Assembly (NCBI RefSeq): GCF_006716695.1
Contig: NZ_VFPN01000004.1
Location: 155,104-219,103 of the forward strand
DNA: 64,000 bases
Source: Klugiella xanthotipulae
GTDB lineage: Bacteria; Actinomycetota; Actinomycetes; Actinomycetales; Microbacteriaceae
Direction of reading: 5' to 3'
Part shown: positions 50,776-59,161 of the stretch, piece by piece
Layout of the letters: every line of letters begins with the position of its first letter
Position numbering within the stretch: the stretch's first letter is position 1
Notes under the pieces: generated by a model
Databases searched by the model: none
The model's input: the letters and a program-made list of their open reading frames with translations, nothing else
What the model was told of the DNA's origin: nothing
Program-made: the position numbers and the translations under genes

Positions 50776-51824
50776 GGTTTCGCCCCCTGCTCGTGGCCGT
50801 CGCGGCGGTGCTGTTCCTCCTCGGGGTCGCCGGTGGTGCCCGGGCCCTGCCGCCCGACGGTCCCAGCCCCGACACCCCCGGTACCTGGGCGAGCGTCTCG
50901 CCCGCCCGCGTGGCCCCCGGCGAGGCGCTCACCTTCTCCCTCGGTGGCTTCCCCGCCGGAGAGACCGTTTATATCAAGCTGGATGACGGCAGCCCGGATG
51001 TTTGTCGTGTCTCCGCGCACGGTGCCTGCGTCATCCACACCCAGGTCATCCCGTCCAGCGGGGTGGTCTCGGGCTCGCTCGTGCTGCCCCACGATCTACC
51101 CGCCGGTGCGCACTGGCTGCGTTTCCTAGCCTCCGCCGCCGTGGACCCGGCCACCCCCGCGGCGGGAACGCTCGGTTTCACCGCCCGTGGAAACTCCGAC
51201 TTCACGGTCGTCGCGGCCGGTGCTGATACCTCGGCGAGCGCCCCGGGCCGCCCGGCGGCTCCCGGTGCTCCCGGCAGCGCCGCCAGCGGCGGGGCGACCC
51301 CAACCGTGAGCGGTGGGGTCGCCGTGGCCGTGCGGCCCGAGCCGGTGGCCGAGCCTGCGGAGGTGCCAGCGCCGCCCGCGACCTCGGGGGCGGCGCTGGC
51401 CGCGGCACCGGAGGGGGGCGTTACTGCGATTCCGGCTGAGGGCCGAGTGGTGCTCCATCTACCCGATGATTACGCCGCCGAGTGGGTCTTCGTCTACGCG
51501 TTTTCCGAGCCGACCCCGTTCGGCTGGCAGCGGGTCGCGGCCAACGGCACCGTGCAGGTGCCCACGAACGATCTGCCCGCTGGTGTGCACCGGTTTGCCG
51601 CGCTCGACGCGGAGGGCGCGCTGATCGGTTGGGCGGCGGGGGAGGTCGCGGTCGATCCCGCCCCCGCTGGTGCCGCCGAGAACGTGCAAACCGCCCCCGC
51701 GGGATCGCTGCCCCTGGCGGGCCTGGGTGTGCTGGGCGGCTGCCTGCTGCTGAGTACGGGGCTCGTGGGGTGGGGGCTGGTGCCGGATGCGCGGCGCGGT
51801 GCCGTGAAGCGGAGGCACCCATGA
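50772..51824 (+). CDS. Secreted surface protein with single WxxxY domain
   Basis: A 350-residue protein: signal peptide (MRFRPLLVAVAAVLFLLGVAGG), a beta-sandwich (WASVSPARVAPGEALTFSLGGFPAG) with a Cys pair (VCRVSAHGACVI), a Pro/Ala-rich linker, the domain EWVFVYAFSEPTPFGW...GVHRFAALDAEGALIGWAAG, and a C-terminal TM helix with a basic tail. It shares the C-terminal domain with its upstream neighbour and both propeller proteins. The start overlaps the previous stop (ATGA) and its stop overlaps the permease ATG, so it is translated as part of the uptake operon. Function is unknown beyond the context. Confidence 0.75.
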   Translation: MRFRPLLVAVAAVLFLLGVAGGARALPPDGPSPDTPGTWASVSPARVAPGEALTFSLGGFPAGETVYIKLDDGSPDVCRVSAHGACVIHTQVIPSSGVVSGSLVLPHDLPAGAHWLRFLASAAVDPATPAAGTLGFTARGNSDFTVVAAGADTSASAPGRPAAPGAPGSAASGGATPTVSGGVAVAVRPEPVAEPAEVPAPPATSGAALAAAPEGGVTAIPAEGRVVLHLPDDYAAEWVFVYAFSEPTPFGWQRVAANGTVQVPTNDLPAGVHRFAALDAEGALIGWAAGEVAVDPAPAGAAENVQTAPAGSLPLAGLGVLGGCLLLSTGLVGWGLVPDARRGAVKRRHP

Positions 51825-52999
51825 CCGTGAACGTGCCCCCCTGCGTCGTGCCCCCCTGCGCTGAGCCCTCCCAGCGCTGCGCCCCCCGCTGCGCCCCCGC
51901 CCCCGGGACCCGCCGTGCCCCCTACCCGAATCGCGCCCCCGCGCCGCCGCAGCCGCCCCCGCGCCGCCGCAGCCGCCCCCGCGCTCACCGCCGCGCTCAC
52001 CGCCGCACCCGCCGCCGTGCTGGCCTCCTGCTGGCCGTCACCGCGTTGGTGCTGCTGGTCGCCGCGCTCAGCCTGCTCGTGGGCTCCAACCCGATCCCGC
52101 CCGGGACGGTCTGGCACCTGCTTGGGCACCCGGATGGTGGCCTCCTGTCAACCGTCATCCACGGCCAGCGTGTACCCCGCGCCCTCCTCGCGCTCGCGGT
52201 CGGTGCGGCCCTCGGCGTGGCCGGTGCGCTGATGCAGTCGCTCACGCGCAACCCGCTGGCCGAACCGGGTGTATTGGGTATCAACGCGGGTGCGTCGCTC
52301 GCGGTGGTCCTCGCCGTGGCGATCACGGGTGTGTCGAGTATCTGGTTCTCCCTGTGGTGCGCTTTTTTCGGTGCGGCCGCAGCCTCGGTTGCGGTGTACG
52401 TGTTGGGGTCCGTGGGCCGCCGCGGCGCGACTCCCGTGCGGCTCGCGCTCGCCGGGGTGGCCCTGAGCATGGCGATCTCCTCGATCGTGCAGACGATCAT
52501 CCTGGCCAACCAGAACGTGTTTAACGAGTTCCGTTTCTGGGCGGCCGGTTCGATGGAGGGTCGCGGGTTTCCGGTGCTCTGCGCGGTGGTTGTGTTCATC
52601 CTGGTGGGCCTCGGGCTGGCCGTAGCGCTCGCCCCCGCCCTCAACGCGCTCGCCCTGGGCGAGGAGACGGCTCGCGCGCTCGGCGTCCGCGTGGGCCTCA
52701 CCCGGGGGCTCGTGATGCTCGCCGTGACCCTCCTCGCCGGTGCCGCGACCGCGGCGGTCGGCCCCCTCAGCTTCGTGGGGCTCGGTGTGCCCTACGCGGC
52801 CCGTGCGCTGTGTGGCCCCGACCAGCGCTGGGTGCTGCCCTTCAGCCTTGTGCTCGGTCCCGTGTTTCTTCTCGTTGCTGACCTCCTCGCCCGCGTGGTC
52901 GTGGCCCCGCAGGAGGTCCAGGTGGGTATCATCACCGCCGTCATGGGTGGCCCGCTGCTCGTGATGATCGTGCGCCGTCGCCGGATCGAGTCGCTGTGA
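51821..52999 (+). CDS. Iron-siderophore ABC permease (FepD type) with Pro/Arg/Cys-rich N-terminus
   Basis: A 392-residue BtuC/FecCD-family permease with about nine TM spans; motifs include RVPRALLALAVGAALGVAGALMQSLTRNPLAEPGVLG and GPLSFVGLGVPYAARAL. The first 65-70 residues are very odd: rich in Pro, Arg and Cys (PPCVVPPC, RCAPRCAP, RRRSRPRAHRRAHRR), which is not normal for the family. The ATG is fixed by the ATGA overlap with the upstream gene, but a later start near the first TM helix is possible. It pairs with the next permease; the cognate ATPase is absent here. Confidence 0.88.
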   Translation: MTVNVPPCVVPPCAEPSQRCAPRCAPAPGTRRAPYPNRAPAPPQPPPRRRSRPRAHRRAHRRTRRRAGLLLAVTALVLLVAALSLLVGSNPIPPGTVWHLLGHPDGGLLSTVIHGQRVPRALLALAVGAALGVAGALMQSLTRNPLAEPGVLGINAGASLAVVLAVAITGVSSIWFSLWCAFFGAAAASVAVYVLGSVGRRGATPVRLALAGVALSMAISSIVQTIILANQNVFNEFRFWAAGSMEGRGFPVLCAVVVFILVGLGLAVALAPALNALALGEETARALGVRVGLTRGLVMLAVTLLAGAATAAVGPLSFVGLGVPYAARALCGPDQRWVLPFSLVLGPVFLLVADLLARVVVAPQEVQVGIITAVMGGPLLVMIVRRRRIESL

Positions 53000-54054
53000 C
53001 CGCCCCCGGCTACCCCGCTCACGCGCGCTATTTTCGCATTCGGGTCGGCCCCGTCTCGCTGCGCACCGAGCGGCGGAGTGTGGTTGTCGCCGGGTGCCTC
53101 GTGGTTGCGTTGCTCGCCCTCGGCACCGTTGGTCTCCTCGTGGGGGATTACCGGATTGCGCCGGTGGACATCCTCCGTGCGCTTGCGGGTACGGCCACCG
53201 ACCCGCTCGGCAGCTACTTTGTTGCTGATATCCGTCTCCCTCGGGTGGTCGCCGCCCTCACCGTGGGTGCGGCCCTGGGGATGAGCGGTGGCATCTTCCA
53301 GCGCCTCTCCGGTAACCCGCTCGGCAGCCCCGACGTGATCGGCTTCACCACCGGCTCGGCCACGGGGGCACTCGTGGTGATTGTGCTCCTCGGGGGCACC
53401 CCGCTGGCCGTCGCTGGCGGGGCCTTCGCGGGTGGGGCCGTGACCGCGGCCCTCGTCTACACGCTCGCCTACCGCGGTGGCCTCACCAGTTACCGGCTGG
53501 TGCTCGTGGGCCTCGGTGTGGCCGCCGTGCTCGCTGCGCTCAACTCGCTGCTCGTCGTGCGCGCCGACCTTGACTCCGCTCAGGATGCCGCGCACTGGCT
53601 GGCCGGTTCCCTGAACGCGCTCCCGTGGGGTGGTGTTCTGTTCGCGGCCGCCGCGGTTGCCGCCCTCGCCCCGTGCGCCGCCGCCCTCAGCCGCCCGCTC
53701 GGGATGCTCGCCCTGGGGGACGACATCGCCACCGGTCTCGGTGTGCGCGTCCAGTGGGTGCGGCTCGCCCTGCTCCTCGTGGGGGTCGCCCTCGTCGCCA
53801 CCGCGACCGCTCTCGCGGGTCCCATCGCGTTTATCGCGCTCGCCGCACCGCAGATCGCGGCCCGGCTCAGCCGCTCGTCGGGCGTGGGCCTCGGGCTGGC
53901 CGCGCTCACCGGTGCCCTGTTGGTGCTCGGCAGCGACCTGATCGCTCAGCGCCTCTACGCCCCCACTCAGCTGCCGGTTGGTGTGGTTTCGGGAGCGCTC
54001 GGTGGCCTCTACCTGATCGGGCTGCTCGTCAGGGAATGGCGCAAAATCGGATGA
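52996..54054 (+). CDS. Iron-siderophore ABC permease (FepG type)
   Basis: A 352-residue FecCD-family permease, partner of the preceding FepD-type subunit in a heterodimeric channel. Motifs: RLPRVVAALTVGAALGMSGGIFQRLSGNPLGSPDVIGFTTG and GPIAFIALAAPQIAARLS, with about nine TM helices. It starts with GTG overlapping the previous stop (GTGA). Its own stop overlaps an ATG (ATGA at 54051), as if another gene should follow, but the next reading frame is only an antisense shadow of the GntR gene, so the ATPase gene appears to be lost. Confidence 0.9.
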   Translation: MTAPGYPAHARYFRIRVGPVSLRTERRSVVVAGCLVVALLALGTVGLLVGDYRIAPVDILRALAGTATDPLGSYFVADIRLPRVVAALTVGAALGMSGGIFQRLSGNPLGSPDVIGFTTGSATGALVVIVLLGGTPLAVAGGAFAGGAVTAALVYTLAYRGGLTSYRLVLVGLGVAAVLAALNSLLVVRADLDSAQDAAHWLAGSLNALPWGGVLFAAAAVAALAPCAAALSRPLGMLALGDDIATGLGVRVQWVRLALLLVGVALVATATALAGPIAFIALAAPQIAARLSRSSGVGLGLAALTGALLVLGSDLIAQRLYAPTQLPVGVVSGALGGLYLIGLLVREWRKIG

Positions 54055-54107
54055 CCGCCCCGTCATCTGCCACAGCATCCGCGGCACCGCGTCGGGCGGC
54101 CCGCCCG

Positions 54108-54851
54108 CTACCCCGTCGCGGCCGGGGGAGGTGTCGTCGGATGCGTAGGCTCGCTCGCGACCACCAGATCGCGGTCCGAGTGCCGGGCGGCTGCCCGGGC
54201 GGCGGCCTCGGCGTCGCGCTCGTCCAGCGCGGTGAGCAGGGCCGTGTGGTCCTCCTGCCGGACGGCGTGGCTTGCCCCGTGGATCACCGCGCCCGAGGCC
54301 AGGCCAGTGCGCAGGCTCATCATCACGCTTGCGTACATCTCCGTGAGGAGGGTGTTGCTAGACATCTCCACCACGGCAAAGTGAAAGGCCCCCGGGGTCA
54401 CGCCGCGCTCCACCGCCCGGCTCTGAGCGTGTTCTACCCGGTCGTGTTCGGCCCGCCCCAGCGCCGCGGCCTCGCTCGCGATGAGCGCGCGCAGGCGGGC
54501 CACACCCTCGTCGGTGGCGTGCAGTGCGGCGAGCCGTGCGGCCTCCACCTCAAGCGCACGCCGGAAGCCGAGGATATCGGCCAGCCGGTGTGCCCCCAGC
54601 GTCTCGGTCACCACCTGCGGCACGGGGGCCAGCGAGCGCACGAAGGTGCCGCGTCCGGCCGCCGTTTCGAGCATCCCCAGGTTGGCCAGGCTGCGGACGG
54701 CTTCGCGAATGGTGCTGCGCCCCACCCCAAACAGTTCGGCCAGTTCGGCCTCGGTGGGGATGCGGCTGTTCACCGGCCAGGCACCGCTACGGATGCGGCT
54801 ACGCAACTCGGTCATCGTGAGGCTCACGCGAGAACTTCCACGGCTAGGCAC
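54108..54851 (-). CDS. GntR-family (FadR subfamily) regulator
   Basis: A 247-residue regulator: N-terminal winged HTH (TELRSRIRSGAWPVNSRIPTEAELAELFGVGRSTIREAVRSLANLGMLETAAGRGTFV in part) and an all-helical FCD effector domain (LADILGFRRALEVEAARLAAL). The frame is open to 55064, but I chose the GTG at 54851 because GAAGGGGG lies just upstream. It is divergent from the Fes-like gene and convergent with the permease operon. Targets are unknown; control of the adjacent esterase or transporter is possible. It ends abruptly with a Pro/Thr-rich tail next to the truncated operon end. Confidence 0.88.
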   Translation of the reverse strand: MPSRGSSRVSLTMTELRSRIRSGAWPVNSRIPTEAELAELFGVGRSTIREAVRSLANLGMLETAAGRGTFVRSLAPVPQVVTETLGAHRLADILGFRRALEVEAARLAALHATDEGVARLRALIASEAAALGRAEHDRVEHAQSRAVERGVTPGAFHFAVVEMSSNTLLTEMYASVMMSLRTGLASGAVIHGASHAVRQEDHTALLTALDERDAEAAARAAARHSDRDLVVASEPTHPTTPPPAATG

Positions 54852-54906
54852 GCGGCCCCCTTCGAGAGTGTGAGATAGTGGCCCCCAGCTTAGTGCCGGG
54901 ATCGAG

Positions 54907-56238
54907 ATGCCGATGAGCAGACCACCTCGCCCACCCAAGGTTCCCCGGCCCGGCCCGAGCCCTTTCATGCAGGGCAGCCTGGAGCGGGATTTTGCCGCGG
55001 CCGACCCCGCTGCTCGGCGCGCGCTCGTCGCGGCGCTGCGCGCGGAACCGGCCTGGCCCCTCATCCGCCCGATACCCGGGTGTGCCGGTGACTCCGGTGC
55101 CCCGCCTCAGGCCGAGGTGACCTTTCTCCGGTGCGACGCCGAGGCTACCGCGGTTTTCCTTTTCCTCAACCGCATCACGGATGAGACCCAGCCGGAGGAG
55201 AGCGAGATGCGCCGCCTGGGCACAACGGACCTCTGGACCCGCACCGTCCGGATGCCCACCACCTGGCGCGCCAGCTACGCGTTTCTCAGCCACGCGGCCG
55301 CCACCGCACCACCGTGGCGGCTTGATCCTGCGGGTGGTGCCGACCATCGCGCCCTGCGCGCCCTGCTCGACTCCGGGAGGGCCGACCCCCGTAATCCCCT
55401 GCGTATGCGCAACCGTTCCGGTGGCCCCGTCTCCGTGGTGGAACTCCCGGATGCCCCACCCCAGCCCTGGTTTCGCGCCCCGCCGCCCACCCGGTTCCCC
55501 CGCGGCTGTCCCCCCAGCCACACGCTGCCCTATCGCGGTACCCCGCGAGCCCTCTGGCTCTCCGTCCACGGGGTCCACCCCCGCCCGGCCCCCGGCCGGT
55601 GTGCCCGGGGTGCCCCACCCGGCCCGCTTCCGATTGTGGTCGTCCTCGACGGTGATGCCTGGTGCGGTCGCTTCGGTCTCGCGGATGCCGTGCAGCGTGC
55701 CGTGGCCGCCGGTCACCTCGCCCCGCTGATCCTGCTGGGTGTTGACGCGGGTGATACCCCTACCCGCTGGCGCGATCTGGACGAGAACCGCGCCGACTTT
55801 GCCGCGTTCCTCGCGGCTCTCCTGCCGTGGGTGTCCGAGCGGATTCCGGATGCTGCCCCCCGCGACGCTGTCCTCGCCGGACAGAGCCTCGGGGGCCGTC
55901 TCGCGCTCGAACTTCTTGCGGGTCGGCTCACCCCATCGGCCGCGACTCCCACAGCCCCACCCCGGCACGGTTTCACCGCGGCCGTCAGCCTCTCCGCCTC
56001 CCTGTGGGGTGTGGATACCGTCGGCCTCCTCCCCTCGCCGGGCACGCGCGTCTCACTGCATGTGGGTACGCAGGAGTGGGTTCTGCTTGCCGATCACCGG
56101 TCGCTCGCGGCGGAGTGGGCCGCTCGGGGCATCCCGCACCACTACACCGAGTTCACGGGGGGCCACGACTACGCGTGCTGGCGCAGTAGTCTCATCGCGG
56201 GTCTTCGCGATCTTCTGCCACCGCCGACCCGTGGCTGA
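54907..56238 (+). CDS. Enterochelin esterase-like protein (Fes type)
   Basis: A 443-residue alpha/beta-hydrolase that would cleave the ester bonds of an enterobactin-like trilactone to release iron in the cytosol. An N-terminal Fes-like beta domain (VTFLRCDAEATAVFLFLNRITDE...TWRASYAF) precedes the esterase domain, with nucleophile Ser327 (AGQSLGGRLALELL), an Asp-rich VVVLDGDAWCG and His420 (GGHDYACWRS). This strongly supports a trilactone siderophore for this cluster. No signal peptide is visible. It is divergent from the GntR gene. The start is the ATG at 54907. Confidence 0.9.
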   Translation: MPMSRPPRPPKVPRPGPSPFMQGSLERDFAAADPAARRALVAALRAEPAWPLIRPIPGCAGDSGAPPQAEVTFLRCDAEATAVFLFLNRITDETQPEESEMRRLGTTDLWTRTVRMPTTWRASYAFLSHAAATAPPWRLDPAGGADHRALRALLDSGRADPRNPLRMRNRSGGPVSVVELPDAPPQPWFRAPPPTRFPRGCPPSHTLPYRGTPRALWLSVHGVHPRPAPGRCARGAPPGPLPIVVVLDGDAWCGRFGLADAVQRAVAAGHLAPLILLGVDAGDTPTRWRDLDENRADFAAFLAALLPWVSERIPDAAPRDAVLAGQSLGGRLALELLAGRLTPSAATPTAPPRHGFTAAVSLSASLWGVDTVGLLPSPGTRVSLHVGTQEWVLLADHRSLAAEWAARGIPHHYTEFTGGHDYACWRSSLIAGLRDLLPPPTRG

Positions 56239-56268
56239 GTGTTGTGGCCTCGGAGCGCCCGCCCGTGG

Positions 56269-57411
56269 CTATTCTGCCGGGTAGGGGTACTCTGCCGAGC
56301 GCCCCTGGAAGGACAGGATTCCCGGGTTGACTATCCGTCCCAGGTGAATCTCAATGGCCCGGTTCACCGTCTCGTCCGCGGCCCAGGCCTCCGCCCCGCC
56401 CATCACGATGCCCAGGAAGGGCAGGAGCGCCTCGCTGATCTCCCACGTTGCCGAGTTCCACAGGTAGGACGGGCTGTGATCGACGCCGTAGTACAGGATG
56501 CCGTCGCCCACCGTCACCGTCGGCTCGCTGAACGTTGTGGGTCGCGCCCAGCTGAATCCCATTCCCGCATCGCAGGACACGTCCACGATGAGCGAGCCAG
56601 GGGCAAACGCGGGGAGGTCGGCCTCGGTGAGGTAGGTGATGGGTGCATCCGGATCTTGCAGCGTGCAATTGACCACGATGTCACTCCGTGCGAGAAACTC
56701 CGCCAGTTCGGCTGGCCCGTCCTCGGTCATCACGCGGCTGCGATCCGGGTCGGTGTCATCGCGGTCCAGGTGCACGATCTGCGCCGAGTGGATGGGCGAG
56801 CCCACGGCCGCCACGCCCCGATTCGTCAACACCTGAACATCGTGGATTCCGTGGGCGTTGAGCGCCGTCACCGCACCCCGAGCCGTGGCCCCGAACCCAA
56901 TGACGACCGCGCTCAGGCGTCGTCCGTAGTCGCCCGTTGACCCGGTCAGTTGCAGCGCGTGAATCACGGAGCAGTACCCGGCCAACTCGTTGTTTTTGTG
57001 AAAGACGTGCAGCCCGAAGCCACCGTCGCTCGTCCAGTGGTTCATCGCCTCGAACGCGATCAGGGTCAGGTTGCGATCAATCGCCTCCTGGGTGACGGCG
57101 CGATCCTGCACGCAGTGCGGCCAGCCCCACAGGGTCTGCCCGTCGCGCAGATCGGCAAGGTCGGTGGCCTGCGGCTTGGGCAACAGGATTACATCGGCGG
57201 CGGCGATCACCTCGTTGCGGCTGTGAATGCCCGCCACGAGCGAGCCCAGGTGCGCATCAGACACCCCCCAGCGTTCGCCGTAGCCGCGCTCCAGCAGGAT
57301 ACGGGCGCGTAGGTCGGCGTCGATCCGCTCAATGTGTGCCGGATGCAGGGGCAGCCTCAGCTCGTTTTCCATTGATGACGTCGCGAGGACGCCCAGGGTC
57401 AGCTTCTGCAT
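56269..57411 (-). CDS. N5-(carboxyethyl)ornithine synthase-like dehydrogenase
   Basis: A 380-residue NAD(P)-dependent enzyme of the AlaDH/PNT-like group, closest in my reading to N5-(carboxyethyl)ornithine synthase. It starts with LTLGVLATSSMENELRLPLHPAHI, followed by a GxGxxxxG Rossmann motif in VVIGFGATARGAVTALNAHGI, VVNCTLQDPDAPITYL and CDAGMGFSWARPTTFSEP. The exact product, carboxyethyl-ornithine versus -lysine or another opine-like amino acid, cannot be read out. It is not clearly linked to the siderophore genes, but opine-like amino acids can be building blocks for metallophores, which is speculation. Confidence 0.78.
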   Translation of the reverse strand: MQKLTLGVLATSSMENELRLPLHPAHIERIDADLRARILLERGYGERWGVSDAHLGSLVAGIHSRNEVIAAADVILLPKPQATDLADLRDGQTLWGWPHCVQDRAVTQEAIDRNLTLIAFEAMNHWTSDGGFGLHVFHKNNELAGYCSVIHALQLTGSTGDYGRRLSAVVIGFGATARGAVTALNAHGIHDVQVLTNRGVAAVGSPIHSAQIVHLDRDDTDPDRSRVMTEDGPAELAEFLARSDIVVNCTLQDPDAPITYLTEADLPAFAPGSLIVDVSCDAGMGFSWARPTTFSEPTVTVGDGILYYGVDHSPSYLWNSATWEISEALLPFLGIVMGGAEAWAADETVNRAIEIHLGRIVNPGILSFQGRSAEYPYPAE

Positions 57412-57447
57412 CCCCGGACCCTTCGTGACGCGGTCGTGAATACTTTG

Positions 57448-57557
57448 TACGCTGGGCTGGGCATCGTCACTCCCTCATTGGGAGCCGCAGTGGCTCCACA
57501 TTTCCCCACAGTACGCCATTCCGGCCACCCGCGCCGTTGGTGAGGGTGGCCGTTTTT
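57448..57557 (+). ncRNA. Candidate small RNA or short transcript ending in a perfect terminator
   Basis: A GTGACG (57425-57430) / TACGCT (57448-57453) promoter candidate with 17-bp spacing is followed about 100 nt later by CGGCCACCC-loop-GGGTGGCCG (57522-57552) and TTTTT, a textbook terminator with plus polarity. A second hairpin, GGAGCC/GGCTCC (57481-57497), lies between. No plus-strand gene ends here, so a short RNA is the simplest explanation. Confidence 0.35.
57522..57557 (+). terminator. Rho-independent terminator (plus strand)
   Basis: A 9-bp perfect GC-rich stem (57522-57530, 57544-57552) with a 13-nt loop followed by five T. It is polar on the plus strand. The nearest plus-strand gene upstream is the esterase, which ends about 1.3 kb before. 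Confidence 0.75.
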
Positions 57558-57743
57558 GGCGGGAACTCCGTACATCCCCCTGCCGCGCATGTTTCCGGGG
57601 GAGGGTTCGCCGAACTTTACACAGCGCCCGATCTCCCGTAAAGTTATCCGAGGTGATTGATTTCCCCAATACTTTTTTGCGCCTATTTAGCCTCTTCAGA
57701 GGAGAGAAAAACGCGGTAAAGTTGCGGGATCTCAGTCCTCTCT

Positions 57744-57816
57744 AGGGCGGTGGCTCAATTGGTAGAGCAGCGGTCTCCAAAACCGCAGGTTGCAGGTTCG
57801 AGTCCTGTCCGCCCTG
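57744..57816 (+). tRNA. tRNA-Trp (anticodon CCA)
   Basis: Cloverleaf features: acceptor AGGGCGG pairs with CCGCCCT; D-loop GCTCAATTGGTAGAGC; anticodon stem-loop CGGTCTCCAAAACCG with CCA; T-loop GGTTCGAGTCC. The 3' CCA is not encoded. It lies directly before secE, the usual actinobacterial arrangement. Confidence 0.97.
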
Positions 57817-57865
57817 CAAACCCCAGAGGGTGTGAATCCAACGGGACCGGAAAGGTTGGTAATAA

Positions 57866-58144
57866 GTGACTGACAACGTAGTAGACGAGCCCGGCGAGGA
57901 GCTTGTCGCCTCCGCGAAGCAGGAGCGCGCCGAAAAGAAAACCTGGTTCGGTCGCATTATCCTCTTCATTCAGCAAGTTTTTGCCGAGTTGAAGAAGGTT
58001 GTAACGCCCACCCGTAAGGAGCTGTTCAGCTTCACCGGTGTTGTTCTGGTCTTTGTGCTCATCATGATGGGCATCGTCTGGGTACTCGATCAGGCGTTTG
58101 GGTTCCTGGTGGTGTTCGTGTTTGGCGATGCCTCAATGATGTAG
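57866..58144 (+). CDS. secE: Preprotein translocase subunit SecE
   Basis: A 92-residue single-TM subunit that stabilises SecY in the protein-export channel. An acidic, hydrophilic N-terminus (about 35 residues) is followed by FIQQVFAELKKVVTPTRKEL, the conserved amphipathic helix, and the TM helix SFTGVVLVFVLIMMGIVWVLD. The GTG start at 57866 has AAAGG 8-10 nt upstream. The tRNA-Trp, secE and nusG order is typical. Confidence 0.96.
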   Translation: MTDNVVDEPGEELVASAKQERAEKKTWFGRIILFIQQVFAELKKVVTPTRKELFSFTGVVLVFVLIMMGIVWVLDQAFGFLVVFVFGDASMM

Positions 58145-58280
58145 CTACCAACGAGCGCCTCACCTCCCGCTGGCGTAACGCCGTCGTTAGTGGTCCCGGG
58201 TGTTGCGCATCAGTGTTGCGGCCCTTAGACGGTACCGAGTCCTCCGATATTCATTACGACAAGGCTAAGAAAACAAGGTC

Positions 58281-59150
58281 ATGCAGAACGAAGAAACCCA
58301 GAATAACCCCGAGGCCACACTCGACGCTGCCCTCGATGCGCTTGTTGAGGCAACCAGCGGTGCCGAGCCCGAGGCGGGTGCAGACGATGCCGAGGTTTCT
58401 GAGGTGAGTGAGACGTCCGCTGATGAGCTTTCGGACACCGAGGGAACGGCGTCGGCTGAGGATGCCGATGATGCGGCCCCCGTCGCCGAGAGCGAGGCTG
58501 TCGATGTTCCCGAGGTCGATGTTCCCGAGGTCGATCCGTACGATGAGTTCAAGCGCGATCTGCGCACTCGCCGCGGCAAGTGGTATGTCATCCACTCCTA
58601 CGCTGGCTACGAGCGCAAGGTAAAATCCAACCTGGAGAACCGCCGCGAGACGATGGGTGCCCTCGACGACATCCACGAGATCCAGGTTCCGATGGAAGAC
58701 GTGGTCGAGATCAAGAACGGCCAGCGCAAGATGGTCACCCGTGTGCGCATCCCCGGCTACGTTCTGGTGCGCATGGACCTCAACGAAAACTCGTGGTCCG
58801 TTGTGCGCCACACGCCCGGCGTGACCGGTTTCGTGGGTAACGCCCATAACCCCGTGCCCCTGCGGTTCAACGAAGTTTTTGAGATGCTTAAAACCACCGT
58901 CCAGCTGGGGGATGCCGCGGGTGCGAGCGCCGCTTCGGGTGCGGGCAAGGCCTCGGCCCAGTCCGCTATTCAGGCGGAGATCGACTTCGAGGTGGGTGAG
59001 ACCATCACGATCAAGGAGGGCTCGTTTGCCGGGCTACCGGGGTCGATCAGTGAGATCAACACGGCCAGCGGCAAGCTCACCGTGCTGGTATCCCTATTCG
59101 AGCGCGAGACTCCCGTCGAGCTGAGCTTCGACCAGGTCACCAAAATCTAG
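58281..59150 (+). CDS. nusG: Transcription termination/antitermination factor NusG
   Basis: A 289-residue NusG binding RNA polymerase, linking it to Rho and the ribosome. An acidic N-terminal extension of about 95 residues, common in actinobacterial NusG, precedes the NGN domain ([44 protein letters not shown]) and a C-terminal KOW domain ([20 protein letters not shown]). The extension is Glu/Asp/Ala-rich with a VPEVD repeat. It follows secE and precedes rplK. Confidence 0.97.
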   Translation: MQNEETQNNPEATLDAALDALVEATSGAEPEAGADDAEVSEVSETSADELSDTEGTASAEDADDAAPVAESEAVDVPEVDVPEVDPYDEFKRDLRTRRGKWYVIHSYAGYERKVKSNLENRRETMGALDDIHEIQVPMEDVVEIKNGQRKMVTRVRIPGYVLVRMDLNENSWSVVRHTPGVTGFVGNAHNPVPLRFNEVFEMLKTTVQLGDAAGASAASGAGKASAQSAIQAEIDFEVGETITIKEGSFAGLPGSISEINTASGKLTVLVSLFERETPVELSFDQVTKI

Positions 59151-59161
59151 CGATAGCTCTG

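Noticed and set aside
41677..51824. HtaA haem-binding domain
   Set aside because: I looked for HtaA-like motifs in all four surface proteins and saw none; the loci are only analogous in layout.
53625..54878. 417-residue plus frame from the second permease through GntR
   Set aside because: Antisense of GntR after about base 54108 and out of frame with the permease; it only shows the ATGA at 54051 as a possible lost gene start.
57744..57865. Phage or island attachment site at tRNA-Trp
   Set aside because: No integrase, no direct repeat of the tRNA 3' end, and conserved housekeeping genes follow directly.
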